From contig NZ_CP104067.1 of NCBI RefSeq assembly GCF_026651875.1, positions 5,384,501 to 5,448,500 on the forward strand: a stretch of DNA of 64,000 nt, given 5' to 3'. The notes beneath the pieces were generated by a model. The model was given only the letters and a program-made list of their open reading frames with translations, made no database searches and had not been told where the DNA came from. This stretch comes from Alicyclobacillus fastidiosus. Lineage in GTDB: Bacteria > Bacillota > Bacilli > Alicyclobacillales > Alicyclobacillaceae. Positions 25,868-35,236 of the stretch are shown piece by piece; position 1 is the first letter of the stretch; each line of letters starts with the position of its first letter. The position numbers and the translations under genes were made by a program.

Positions 25868-28309
25868 TCAATGCCGCTTATCGTGCCTATGTGGTCCTTG
25901 TGCCGGCGACAACACCGGAGCGTTCGGTGGCCCAGGCTGGTTGGCTGGCGGCCCACCAGGCCCACCAGGCCCACCGGGCTTCGGGGTCCCCGGGGGACTT
26001 TGCCCAGGCCCCGTTTGATTGCCCGGCCCTGTACCGTTTGACTGCGGGGTTTTGGAACCACCCGTCTGAACCGTCACCGTGGCGGCGGATCCCACTGGCT
26101 GGCCAGAGTTCGGATCTGTTGCCTGAACCGTGTATTCATACACCTGCCCTGGTTGAACAGAGCTATCGACGAGGCTCGTACTCTGCGTCTCACCGACAGG
26201 TACCTCGTCGGCGGTGGCGCCCGCACCTACCGCCTGCCGCGTGATGCTATACGTCACTGCCGTTGGGAAACCGCCTTGCCAACTCAAGCTGACTTGGTTT
26301 GACGAGGCGTTATACGACGCCTGTAACCCTTGTATCCCGGTTGCATGTTGTGTCTGCGTCTGCTGTTGCCCGACATAGTTGATCCCGTCTGCCGTCCCGG
26401 TGATATACGGGTACGGGCCCTCGGCAAACTGCTGTGGCTCCTCATTTTGTAGCGCCAAAGCGATGATGTCGTGGAAAATCTGCGCGGCATTACCCGACGG
26501 ATCCTCTGGAGTCATCGTCATGTGGTTCGTCGCGTCCGTGTTGTCGTATCCGATGTGGATACTTCCCACAATCGTCGGCGTATAGCCGTCGAACCAACCA
26601 TCGCGAATCCAGTTCGGGTGACTGCCATTGAGCCCCGAGTCGTATTGGACGGTACCCGTTTTCCCGGCAACTCCCCAGTTGCTCAATTTCGCATACTGAC
26701 CTGTTCCGTAATCCACCACATCCTGCATGAGGCGCGTCATGTCTGTAGCCGTCTGACTCGACATCACGCGCGTTTGCGACGGGGACTCGTGATAAATGAC
26801 GGACCCTTGTGCATTGACAATTTTATTAATGAGGTACGGTTGTGAACGAATCCCTTGGTTCGCAAACGACGTATATGCGGCCACCATTTGCATCGGTGTC
26901 ACGCCGTTCTCCAGTCCGCCAATTGCGATGCCCAAATGCTGATAATCATTCGACGTCAACGGAATGCCGTCGCTCTTCGCAAAGTCCGCACCGGTCTTGA
27001 TGCCGATTTGCTGCAACAACCAAACCGAAGCGATGTTTTGTGACTCCTCGAGGGCGTACTGCAATGTGACTTTGCTCGGTCCGCCGACTTCCCAGTTAGC
27101 CGGTTCATAGCCGCCGCCAAAATCCTGCGGAGCGTTGTTCAGAATGGACGTGTAGCTCCACTTCCCGGACTCGAGTGCCGGCGCGTATTCCATAATCGGT
27201 TTAATCGACGAGCCTGGGGAACTCGCGCGGTATGTTCGGTCGAGCCCCAGTGGCGTGTACCCCTGTTTCCGCGAGCCCGCCGCACCAAGAATAGCGCCTG
27301 TCTGCGGGTCGACGAAAACCGCTGCACCTTGAACGACGGTACCAGAAGTTGGGCCTGGGAAATCCGAATCATACTTTCCGCTCCAGAACACTTCATTGAT
27401 CGCATCCTGAACCGCAGGGCTGATGGTGGTATAGATCTTTAACCCGCCTTGTTCCACTTCTTCCGGCGAGATGTTGTGCCGATTTAGGTAGTCTAACAAG
27501 TAATTCGTCAGCAACGGATTCGTACTCCAACCGTCTTCGCTGCTCGACGAGTGGTAGCTCACACCTAACGGCTCTTGCTCCGCCTTTTTAGCCGCACTTT
27601 CCGTAATGTACCCCCAATGTGCCATGTTCTCCAGAACCTGATTCCTGCGGGCCGTTGCGGCCTGCTTGTGCTGAAGTGGATCATAGGAGGTTGGCGCCTG
27701 CGGCAATCCAGCCAAGAGCGCAGCTTGTGCAAGGGTAAGCTTGTTGGGATCCTTTTTTAAATCGATGCCAAAGTAACGCTCGGCACCTTGTTCAATCCCC
27801 GTGCTTCCTTCACCGAGTGGAATACGGTTTAAATACATCGCGAGAATTTCTTGCTTCGTGAAATTGCGCTCGATTTGTACACCTAAAATGATTTGCTCAA
27901 ACTTTCGGGTAAACGTCTTTTCGTCCGTTAAGTAGACCATTTTCGCCAACTGTTCAGGGATTGTACTCGCACCCTGTTCTAAACTGCCGGATAAGGTGTC
28001 GACGAAGACGGATCGAAAGAGGGATCGAAAGTCGACTCCGGAATTCGTCCAAAACGTGTGATCCTCTGTGGCGATGACGGCGTTCTGCACGTTCTTTGGA
28101 ATTTGCGCATAAGTGAGGTCCGTCGACTCAGAACCTAACGACATGAGCTTCGAACCATCCTGTGCATAAACGATGGTCGGCTGGTGTACTTTTTCCAGTT
28201 CCGATGCCTGAAATGGTAGAAACCGTACGGCTAAATAGAAGCCAAGCGCCATCAAGATGATCAGAGTGATGACCAAAGCAGCAGCAATTGATATCCAACG
28301 CCGGACCAA
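25868..28309 (-). CDS. Class A penicillin-binding protein with FN3 domain and Pro/Gly tail
   Basis: Bifunctional peptidoglycan synthase of 813 residues. After one N-terminal membrane helix comes a glycosyltransferase domain (catalytic Glu in ATEDHTFW, about residue 82; GASTIPEQL in place of the common GGSTI.QQL). The transpeptidase has SSIK (Ser367, Lys370), SQN near 423 and KTGT near 550. A fibronectin-III-like domain follows (about 665-765), then a collagen-like Gly/Pro tail. The TTG at 28309 is seven bases from GGAGGTG; the GTG at 28318 has no room for a site. Confidence 0.9.
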   Translation of the reverse strand: MVRRWISIAAALVITLIILMALGFYLAVRFLPFQASELEKVHQPTIVYAQDGSKLMSLGSESTDLTYAQIPKNVQNAVIATEDHTFWTNSGVDFRSLFRSVFVDTLSGSLEQGASTIPEQLAKMVYLTDEKTFTRKFEQIILGVQIERNFTKQEILAMYLNRIPLGEGSTGIEQGAERYFGIDLKKDPNKLTLAQAALLAGLPQAPTSYDPLQHKQAATARRNQVLENMAHWGYITESAAKKAEQEPLGVSYHSSSSEDGWSTNPLLTNYLLDYLNRHNISPEEVEQGGLKIYTTISPAVQDAINEVFWSGKYDSDFPGPTSGTVVQGAAVFVDPQTGAILGAAGSRKQGYTPLGLDRTYRASSPGSSIKPIMEYAPALESGKWSYTSILNNAPQDFGGGYEPANWEVGGPSKVTLQYALEESQNIASVWLLQQIGIKTGADFAKSDGIPLTSNDYQHLGIAIGGLENGVTPMQMVAAYTSFANQGIRSQPYLINKIVNAQGSVIYHESPSQTRVMSSQTATDMTRLMQDVVDYGTGQYAKLSNWGVAGKTGTVQYDSGLNGSHPNWIRDGWFDGYTPTIVGSIHIGYDNTDATNHMTMTPEDPSGNAAQIFHDIIALALQNEEPQQFAEGPYPYITGTADGINYVGQQQTQTQHATGIQGLQASYNASSNQVSLSWQGGFPTAVTYSITRQAVGAGATADEVPVGETQSTSLVDSSVQPGQVYEYTVQATDPNSGQPVGSAATVTVQTGGSKTPQSNGTGPGNQTGPGQSPPGTPKPGGPGGPGGPPANQPGPPNAPVLSPAQGPHRHDKRH

Positions 28310-28397
28310 TCGCGGCACCTCCTCGTTGATAAGTCGGGTGCTCCTATCTCACGTCCGTGTATTCTCGAGCCACCGCTTCGAGATATCGCTCCATGCG

Positions 28398-28429
28398 GAC
28401 GTGTGCCATGCGGATACATGGCACACGTC
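28398..28429. repeat. Perfect 13-bp inverted repeat upstream of the PBP
   Basis: GACGTGTGCCATG and CATGGCACACGTC, separated by CGGATA. There is no T-run on either side, so it is more likely an operator or a leader hairpin than a terminator. It lies 89 bases upstream of the PBP start, between the dac terminator and the PBP gene. Confidence 0.75.
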
Positions 28430-28477
28430 TCCCAAAACTTGATATAGCTGTGCTAGAGCGCATCTGATAAGGAACAA

Positions 28478-28500
28478 GACCTCCGCCCTTCACGGAGGTC
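28478..28500 (-). terminator. Terminator of the ccdC-dac transcript
   Basis: Stem GACCTCCG / CGGAGGTC with a short loop, 25 bases after the dac stop; on the minus strand it is followed by TTGTTCC, a moderate T-run. Confidence 0.65.
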
Positions 28501-28525
28501 AACCATCTTTATCGTCGTTGCAATC

Positions 28526-29719
28526 TTATAGTCGTTTCAATCTCCACGTGTAGCTCGGGCCTTCCATGGCTGTCGAGGTTTTGAGTGGGACACTGTATTT
28601 TTGGTCGCCCACGGTCACCGTCAACGCGCCAATCGTCGCACCTGCAGGCTCGTGGCTCGCTAGTTTCGCGTTCTGTTGCACCGACTCATGAATGACCATT
28701 CCTGGCCACCCGATGACACTTATAGATCCGCCTGCCCGAACGACTTGCGATTTGGTCCAAGGCGCACTGAGCGTAGCGACAGGCGTATCAGCGCTGACGA
28801 CCTGCACATGCCGCAATGCAGCCTGGGCGTTCTTCGACAACGTCACACCAGCGTCCAATGCAGTCTGCAACTCCGGCGTCTGCGTCTGACCCAGTACAGC
28901 GCCGACGATAATCACGTTGTTCGCGCCAATCGTCTTCTGCGAGGCGAATACGAAACATCCTCCAGCCTGGGAGGTACTTCCTGTCTTGCCTCCGATGATG
29001 ACCCCATGACCGACTTCGGAATCGACATTGTACACTGTTCCGGCGACCGGCAGGGTTGCTTGAGGTTCACCCACGACGGTTTTGAACGTCGACAACTGCA
29101 TCGCCGCCGAAAAAAGCTTCACTTGGTCGACGGCGGTACTCTCGCTACCTGGATTAAAGCCACTGGCATCCACGTAGTGCGTCCCCGTCATCCCCATGGA
29201 CTTCGCGGTACTATTCATCTCCTGAACAAAGGCGCTCTCACTTCCATCACACCACTCAGCCAACATCGTCGCCACGTTGTTTCCGGAAGGAAGCATCAGA
29301 CCCTCGAGCGCTTGGCGTTCAGTCAAGTGCTCTCCTGGCTTTACCTGAAGAACGGATTCACCCTTGGACTTATCACTCAAATACGTTTGGTAGTCCTCGT
29401 TTGTGACCGTGATAGACGGTCCGTCCTGGCCAATGCTCAATGGGTGTTTTTTCAACACCAGGTAGGCGGTCATCACTTTGGTGACGCTGGCGATAGGGGT
29501 CGGTGTTTGGGCGCCTGAATGCCCCATATCTCCCACCCCGACGACAGCGAGAGCGGCTTGTCCTTCACTCGGCCAATCGATCTTCGGCTTTGATCCAGGA
29601 ACGGTTTGAACTGTCGCACCATTGACTTGCAAAGTCAGGTGAGGGACTGGTCGAACGAACTGGACAACGGGTATGGCGATAATGACGAGCGCGATGATAA
29701 TCCATTTGATGCTGCGCAC
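28526..29719 (-). CDS. D-alanyl-D-alanine carboxypeptidase (PBP5/DacF-like)
   Basis: Trims peptidoglycan stem peptides. The serine-peptidase S11 motifs are in order: SVTK (Ser78, Lys81), SGN near residue 145 and KTG near 245. An N-terminal hydrophobic segment (IIIALVIIAIPVVQFV) is a signal or anchor. Length 397. The GTG at 29719 is six bases after GGAGG, preferred over the ATG at 29725, which abuts the site. It is 30 bases downstream of ccdC on the same strand, so likely one operon. Confidence 0.9.
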   Translation of the reverse strand: MRSIKWIIIALVIIAIPVVQFVRPVPHLTLQVNGATVQTVPGSKPKIDWPSEGQAALAVVGVGDMGHSGAQTPTPIASVTKVMTAYLVLKKHPLSIGQDGPSITVTNEDYQTYLSDKSKGESVLQVKPGEHLTERQALEGLMLPSGNNVATMLAEWCDGSESAFVQEMNSTAKSMGMTGTHYVDASGFNPGSESTAVDQVKLFSAAMQLSTFKTVVGEPQATLPVAGTVYNVDSEVGHGVIIGGKTGSTSQAGGCFVFASQKTIGANNVIIVGAVLGQTQTPELQTALDAGVTLSKNAQAALRHVQVVSADTPVATLSAPWTKSQVVRAGGSISVIGWPGMVIHESVQQNAKLASHEPAGATIGALTVTVGDQKYSVPLKTSTAMEGPSYTWRLKRL

Positions 29720-29749
29720 AAACATCCTCCTATAGGTTTTACAATATAA

Positions 29750-30253
29750 CTAAGCCTTCGATTCTACGGATGGACTGATGGGACCGCGACCCTGAACGAG
29801 TCGCCGATATTGGACAAACATGGCCAGTCGCCATGGGACGAGCATCCCAAACGCCAAATCGAAGAACAGAGAGCCTGTTTGATAGATGGTCACGTAATGC
29901 TCTACCACACTATGCAAGATGAGGCGCAGTACGAGCAACCCCAAAAGAATGTAAATAAACGCTTTTGAGCGATGCAGATAGACCGCTTTATCTCGCACAA
30001 ACATCTTCGATGTCGCAATCAACGGATAACTGAGTACGCACCCCGCGAGAAATGCGATGATCGCGTACGAAATACGTTCCCGTGTGAATGGAAAGATGTA
30101 CATAAGGAAGCCTGTACTCATCATCATGGGTGGAATCAAAATCTTCCTCGCGCTTGTCGGCTTGCCGGCAGCACGCAGCCTCACAAAGATCACCGTGAGC
30201 GCGAACACCACCGCAATCACCGTGCCAATGACTGTAGCAACAGAGTTTGGCAT
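29750..30253 (-). CDS. ccdC: CcdC-family membrane protein
   Basis: A 167-residue protein with about four or five transmembrane helices and the conserved segment SARKILIPPMMMSTGFLMYIFP typical of CcdC (DUF1453). In Bacillus, ccdC is linked to cytochrome c maturation and spore development genes but its precise role is unknown. ATG with GGAGAGG upstream. It is first in a two-gene unit with the carboxypeptidase. Confidence 0.85.
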   Translation of the reverse strand: MPNSVATVIGTVIAVVFALTVIFVRLRAAGKPTSARKILIPPMMMSTGFLMYIFPFTRERISYAIIAFLAGCVLSYPLIATSKMFVRDKAVYLHRSKAFIYILLGLLVLRLILHSVVEHYVTIYQTGSLFFDLAFGMLVPWRLAMFVQYRRLVQGRGPISPSVESKA

Positions 30254-30635
30254 GTCAAACCCTCTCCTTCATGAACGCGCTTGATATAAACACATGTCGG
30301 CAAGCACAGCGGTAAACCACAGCAGTCAGTATACCATCAAATGTTTGTCGTGTTTTTGAACGGAGTCCCACAAAATTACGACATCTAATTGGTAATTTCA
30401 AGAACACCATAGCACGATTCCCAAATTTGAGATTCCGAACTGTTTAATTCCGCCTGCTATCACTCGAAGAGGTCTGCAAACCCCAGTTGCGGGGCCATTC
30501 TCTGTGAAGCGTCGCCTGCCGGCCAACGCGGGGTGATCCAACTTTTACGCGCAAACGAAATTCTCTCCTCGAGGCATAGATTACAGGCCTTCATCCAAGC
30601 TAACTGCAACGCGAAGATTTATGGAGGTGCAACAG
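30254..30635. other. Intergenic region between divergent ccdC and SDR genes
   Basis: 382 bases without a convincing gene. It holds the presumed promoters of both neighbours. The one local structure I see is CCCC-agttgc-GGGG at 30481-30494. No known riboswitch or tRNA pattern is recognised. Confidence 0.5.
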
Positions 30636-31544
30636 TTGGCAGAGAGTAGCAAGTCCTCGGGAAGTGCAGGCACGGCAGTCCAAACCACACCCTACCCGAC
30701 TTCCTTCCCACCCCAACATCAGGCGGAGCAGCCAGGACTCGAACGGCTGATGACGCCGACGCCAGTAAGTGATAATTTGGCGTATCGAGGCAGCGGCAAA
30801 CTGGCGAATAAAGTGGCCGTCATCACCGGCGGAGACAGTGGTATTGGGCGCGCCGTAGCCATTGCGTTTGCAAAAGAGGGCGCCGACGTAGCAGTGGTCT
30901 ATTACAATGAACACGAGGACGCGCAGGGTACCGCGAAGTCCGTCTCTCAATATGGCCGTCAGTGCGTCACACTGCCGGTCGACGTACGCGATCCCGCTAC
31001 GTGCAAAAAGGCCATCCAAGACGTGATGAAGCAGTTCGGCAAAGTGGATGTCCTCATCAATAACGCGGCGGAACAACAGCCCAAGAACAGTATCCTCGAT
31101 ATTACTCCTGAGCAGTTGGAGCGAACATTTCGAACCAACGTGTTTGGATACGTGTACATGATCCAGGCCGCACTCCCACAAATGAAACCCGGTGCTACCA
31201 TCGTCAACACCACGTCCATCACGGCGTACGAAGGAAACGAAACGCTCATTGACTATTCGGCGACGAAGGGCGCGATTGTGACCTTGACGAGGTCGTTGTC
31301 GACGTCGTTGGTCAAACAGGGCATTCGCGTCAACGCCGTCGCGCCGGGGCCCATCTGGACGCCGTTGATACCATCCACGTTCGACGCGCAAAAAGTTTCT
31401 GAATTCGGAAGTACGACACCGATGCAGCGCGCGGGGCAGCCGTGTGAACTGGCCCCTGCATACGTGTATCTCGCAAGCATGGACAGCTCATATGTGAGTG
31501 GACAAGTGCTGCACGTCAATGGTGGAACGATTATCAACGGTTAA
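30636..31544 (+). CDS. Short-chain dehydrogenase/reductase (YhdF-like)
   Basis: A 302-residue classical SDR. The cofactor loop is TGGDSGIGRA, the structural NNAAE follows, and the catalytic Ser (TSITAYEG), Tyr and Lys (DYSATKGA) are present. The long N-terminal extension with LMTPTPVSDNLAYRGSGKL is typical of the YhdF/YdaD general-stress subgroup; the substrate is unknown. A TTG start at 30636, seven bases after GGAGGTG, is better than the ATG at 30621. It ends at a shared terminator facing the glucosaminidase gene. Confidence 0.9.
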   Translation: MAESSKSSGSAGTAVQTTPYPTSFPPQHQAEQPGLERLMTPTPVSDNLAYRGSGKLANKVAVITGGDSGIGRAVAIAFAKEGADVAVVYYNEHEDAQGTAKSVSQYGRQCVTLPVDVRDPATCKKAIQDVMKQFGKVDVLINNAAEQQPKNSILDITPEQLERTFRTNVFGYVYMIQAALPQMKPGATIVNTTSITAYEGNETLIDYSATKGAIVTLTRSLSTSLVKQGIRVNAVAPGPIWTPLIPSTFDAQKVSEFGSTTPMQRAGQPCELAPAYVYLASMDSSYVSGQVLHVNGGTIING

Positions 31545-31550
31545 CAAAAA

Positions 31551-31604
31551 CGGCCCAAGAGTGGTTCGCAGGACGTTTTGTGTCGTGCACCACTCTCGAG
31601 GCCG
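31551..31604. terminator. Terminator between SDR and glucosaminidase genes
   Basis: Arms CGGCC-AGAGTGGT (31551-31565) and ACCACTCT-GGCCG (31589-31604), lying between two convergent genes and able to act in both directions. Confidence 0.75.
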
Positions 31605-31611
31605 CTTTGCG

Positions 31612-33795
31612 TCAATGTTGTGCCACCAAGGTCACTGATCCGTTCGCCGAGATGACACCAGAGATAGGCGTACCTGCCGCTGCGCCTGAAGATGGGGTCT
31701 CAGCTGCGATTTGCACCGTGTAATAACCATTTGCCGGAGTTGCAGAATTGGCTACAACAAAATCGCCATTGTGCAAAGTCGCGACCTGCTGAGATGGATT
31801 GCTCGCGCTATAAACCGGTACCGATGTGCTGGTACCCGCCGGATTTGCCACCTGGACGCGGTACACATTATTGAAGGACACGTACTGTGAGTCCACCCAT
31901 CCATAGCCTTGCACGTAGTACCACGGCATCACGTACGCGCCCGCCATCCCCTGCTTGATCTGGGTCACCGTGACACTGGTCCCAGCCGGAATGGTAGGCT
32001 GGCTGCTGATAGGACCGATGTACTGCGTCCACATGCTGTAACTCCAGATGCCGTCTGGACTTGCCATGTTCATTACTTGTGACTCAAACTTTTTGACGGC
32101 GGACTGCGTGGCCGGCCCAAATTGGCCATCCACCGTGAGTCCTGCACCAATCTGTTTGTTCAGGAACTGCTGTACCTCCACCACCGGCTGACCTGAGCTC
32201 CCCACGCTCAGCGGACCAAAGAACATGTTGTCTATCCCTGTCCCCATGTCCGAGAAATAAGGTACGCCGTTGTAATAGGGGCTGCTTTTCGTAGTCGCGT
32301 TTGCACCGTTCAAGTAAAATACAGGCTCCACTGTACTCTGTGGCTGGGGGGCAGACTGTGACGGAGAATACTGCGTATAATCACTCACACTCGATCCCAC
32401 CGAGCTCGAAAACTGCCCCATCAATTCGCCAATACTCGACGCCCATTGCTTGTCAGTCGCATAGTTCACGTTCATTCCGGTAAGTGTCGGGCTCACGTAT
32501 TCACTGCCGCCTGGCGACAGGTAATTCATGCGAACCTCCCAGGCCTGAAACCGGATGGCATAATCGTCACTCGGAAACATTCCGGCGTCATCACCTGGAT
32601 TGGAATCGTAAGCTCCATACCCGAACAGGTTGTTCTTCGCGAGCGCAATCTGACTTTGACCCCACGCACTCTCCAAAATCGCGTGAGAGACAAGATAGTT
32701 TGCGTCCACGCCATAAGTCGATTGTGCGGCCATGAACGACGCACCGAGGCCGTTCATTGGAGACTGGTTCGCGAGCAGGTATTGGTTAATGCTCTGCGCA
32801 TTGACATCCGCGGGCGCCGGGAATCTCAGGTCGACGCTCGTATAGCTACCTGACCCAGTAGAACTACCTGTAGAACTACCTGTAGAACTACCTGTGGAAC
32901 TACCTGTAGAACTACCTGTGGAACTACCTGTGGAACTGCCTGTGGAACTGCCTGTGGAACTGCCTGTAGAACTACCCGTAGAACTACCCGTAGAACTACC
33001 CGTAGAACTGCCCGTAGAACTGCCCGTAGAACTGCCCGTCGAGGTCGCTGGCTGCTTCATCGTCCACGTCTTCCCCTGCCAGTCGGACTGGATGCCCAAT
33101 CGATCTAACGCATTCATCACGTACCAAACGGGCAAGAACGTAGTCATCTGGCCGGATGCAGGGTCGACGTGTATGGCTGCGTCTACCCTCGCCACCACGG
33201 TGCCATTGATGGCGATGGATGTACTGCCCTTCCCATACTTAATATTGCTGTAATCGACCTTGATGCCGCTGTCGGCCGGTACGATGATGTTCCAAACGTT
33301 GTTTGACCAAGTGTGTTGCAAGCCCATTTGGTCCAGCGTGTTCATCACGTACCAAATGGGCATATAGGCCGTATTGTTGTACGTAAAGCCGTCGGGGGAA
33401 GTGACCAACTTGCTGTTGTAATAAATTTTCTTAGCTTCCAGATTGGTTACCAGTCGACTGTTGGTGCCGAGCGTGACGGGCTTCGATGCAAACGCAGCCA
33501 TGGCCGTGTTGATCACGGACCACGTCTGTGGGCCAACTTCGCCATCGGCTGTAATATGATGGCTCGTTTGAAACGCCTTCACTTCACTCGTCGTCACCGG
33601 ACCGTAATTTCCGTCTGCTTGTCCGACGGTAAAACCAAGCGCGTTTAAGTCGTTTTGTAAGGTGACGACGTCAGCACCTTCTGACCCCGTCTGCAAAATT
33701 TGTTCAGTCGTTGTACCGGCGTGCGCTACCAATGGCACTGCCGCCGAGAGGAGGGTCGGCAACGTCAGAACGGCTAGCAGTCGTTGTGTCTTCAC
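31612..33795 (-). CDS. Secreted peptidoglycan-binding glucosaminidase with stalk domains
   Basis: A 727-residue exported protein. In order: signal peptide (about 1-26), a peptidoglycan-binding domain 1 (about 38-95, DLNALGFTVGQADGNYG), two copper-amine-oxidase-N-like stalk domains (about 110-250, each with PIWYVMN or PVWYVMN), a Ser-Ser-Thr-Gly repeat linker (about 254-313), a glucosaminidase domain (about 330-465, SHAILESAWGQSQ and NNLFGYGAYDS), a second peptidoglycan-binding domain (about 550-600) and a C-terminal SH3-like tail. It should cleave the glycan chain. GTG start. It is the last gene of the stalk operon. Confidence 0.88.
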   Translation of the reverse strand: MKTQRLLAVLTLPTLLSAAVPLVAHAGTTTEQILQTGSEGADVVTLQNDLNALGFTVGQADGNYGPVTTSEVKAFQTSHHITADGEVGPQTWSVINTAMAAFASKPVTLGTNSRLVTNLEAKKIYYNSKLVTSPDGFTYNNTAYMPIWYVMNTLDQMGLQHTWSNNVWNIIVPADSGIKVDYSNIKYGKGSTSIAINGTVVARVDAAIHVDPASGQMTTFLPVWYVMNALDRLGIQSDWQGKTWTMKQPATSTGSSTGSSTGSSTGSSTGSSTGSSTGSSTGSSTGSSTGSSTGSSTGSSTGSSTGSSTGSSTGSGSYTSVDLRFPAPADVNAQSINQYLLANQSPMNGLGASFMAAQSTYGVDANYLVSHAILESAWGQSQIALAKNNLFGYGAYDSNPGDDAGMFPSDDYAIRFQAWEVRMNYLSPGGSEYVSPTLTGMNVNYATDKQWASSIGELMGQFSSSVGSSVSDYTQYSPSQSAPQPQSTVEPVFYLNGANATTKSSPYYNGVPYFSDMGTGIDNMFFGPLSVGSSGQPVVEVQQFLNKQIGAGLTVDGQFGPATQSAVKKFESQVMNMASPDGIWSYSMWTQYIGPISSQPTIPAGTSVTVTQIKQGMAGAYVMPWYYVQGYGWVDSQYVSFNNVYRVQVANPAGTSTSVPVYSASNPSQQVATLHNGDFVVANSATPANGYYTVQIAAETPSSGAAAGTPISGVISANGSVTLVAQH
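32858..33037. repeat. 12-bp tandem repeat, 15 copies, encoding SSTG
   Basis: Fifteen perfect-length 12-bp units, plus-strand consensus GTAGAACTACCT, that encode Ser-Ser-Thr-Gly on the minus strand. Base changes are almost all synonymous and occur in blocks: units 1-6 end ACCT, 7-9 are GTGGAACTGCCT, 10-12 end ACCC, 13-15 end GCCC. This suggests duplication of blocks. It forms a flexible linker between the stalk and glucosaminidase domains. Confidence 0.97.
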
Positions 33796-33824
33796 GGATG
33801 ATGAACCTCCACTTTCCTAATCGC

Positions 33825-35228
33825 TCACTGACTAATGTCGATGCGCTCGACGGATAACGCGCCGTTCGCCACACCGATTTGTAATTCACCCAACGCCACA
33901 GTGCCACCAAAGTCAGGGAGCATCTGGTTGAGGGAAACCGTGATACCGGACGTCTCTGGAATCAGAACCTTGACGGTTTCGTCGCCCGTGAGGTCCAAAT
34001 CCCGACTATCTAGTACGTCGGTGGACGACCAAGTGGTTTCCCCCGGCAACTCGTAACTCACTTGCCCCAGAGTGGTGGTATAACTAAAGCAGCTAGATGC
34101 TGCAAGCCCTGGCATCGTCAATTCCCATGTGCCATTCTCGTCGGTCACTTGGATGTTGTCGAAGAATTGATAGGTATTGATAATGGCGGTTTGGACGGCC
34201 TGATTCGATGTAAAAAAGGGTTGGCCACCTGCACTGTCACCAGAGAAAGTGGCAACTGCCTCGTCCCGGATAGGGTAGTCTATCTGATACGAATTGTTGC
34301 CCAGTTTTTCAAATCCGGCTTTTTGATTAGCAAGATTCGACATCATTTCCGCTAATTCCTGCGCCGTCAACAAGTCTGTCGACTGGACACCAGTGGGGTT
34401 GAGTCCGACCGCGTTCGCCCAGGCAAAAGGGGCGCCACCAGGTTGATACGCGGCTTCAGTGATGCCAAACGCATTCCACAGCACTTGATCCGCTGTGGCC
34501 ACGCTGACCGCTTCGTACGCCCCGGAGTGCGTAGATGATGGCGGGGTATACAGGTGGTCGCGAATTGCGGTGGCAGTTGTCGCGAAGTGGGCGTCGGTTG
34601 CTGCGATATCATCATACGGGCTGGTACCTGACGCGGTCGCGGAAATGCCGAATGACGCTTCGACGCCCTGAAGCAGTTTCCACGTCGGCACTTCATCCGT
34701 CGGCAACACAGGCGGAGAACTGACGGTACTAGGAGTCGTCAGCGTCCACGTCGAACCATTCCAAGGAGACGTGATACCCAGACGTGCGAGAAGTTGTTGC
34801 GTGTACCAAATCGGGATGAAGGTAGTCGGTTTGCCCGAGGCCGGATCGACAGCTGCGATTCCGTCTACTTTGTGCATCAATTTTCCGTTGATTTCGAGTT
34901 GAATGTGGCCCGTTCCCACCTGAATATTGGAGGTGTCGACAGCCATCGTCGAAGGCACCTGCAAATTCCACACGTTATTTTTCCACGTGCTCTTGATACC
35001 TAATTGCAGAAGGCCAGTCTCCACGTACCAAATTGGCATGTACATCGTCTGGTTGTGCGCAAAACCGTACGGTTGACTCACCGTTTTGTCATTGAGGACA
35101 ATGGTCTTTTTCGTCATGTCGTACGTGGCGCTCGTCGCCGCGTACGCCACGCTCGTCCACATCGGCGCGAGGGTGATTCCCGCGGCTGTGGCAATACCCA
35201 GTGAATTCATCCATACGCGTTTCTTCAT
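33825..35228 (-). CDS. Secreted stalk-domain protein
   Basis: A 467-residue exported protein of unknown function. After a signal peptide (about residues 1-30) there are two stalk-type domains (MPIWYVETGLLQLG and IPIWYTQQLLARLG, about 30-165), closely resembling those of the downstream glucosaminidase. The remaining 300 residues show no known domain. The ATG at 35228 or an overlapping GTG at 35240 (GTGA with the upstream stop) are both possible. It is the middle gene of the three-gene operon. Confidence 0.75.
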   Translation of the reverse strand: MKKRVWMNSLGIATAAGITLAPMWTSVAYAATSATYDMTKKTIVLNDKTVSQPYGFAHNQTMYMPIWYVETGLLQLGIKSTWKNNVWNLQVPSTMAVDTSNIQVGTGHIQLEINGKLMHKVDGIAAVDPASGKPTTFIPIWYTQQLLARLGITSPWNGSTWTLTTPSTVSSPPVLPTDEVPTWKLLQGVEASFGISATASGTSPYDDIAATDAHFATTATAIRDHLYTPPSSTHSGAYEAVSVATADQVLWNAFGITEAAYQPGGAPFAWANAVGLNPTGVQSTDLLTAQELAEMMSNLANQKAGFEKLGNNSYQIDYPIRDEAVATFSGDSAGGQPFFTSNQAVQTAIINTYQFFDNIQVTDENGTWELTMPGLAASSCFSYTTTLGQVSYELPGETTWSSTDVLDSRDLDLTGDETVKVLIPETSGITVSLNQMLPDFGGTVALGELQIGVANGALSVERIDISQ

Positions 35229-35236
35229 CTGATTTC

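Noticed and set aside
32858..33037. Possible CRISPR array
   Set aside because: The units are contiguous 12-mers with no spacers and lie in frame in a protein gene.
32894..33253. Plus-strand frame with repeated ELPV residues
   Set aside because: It is the shadow of the 12-bp repeat inside the glucosaminidase gene and has no ribosome site.
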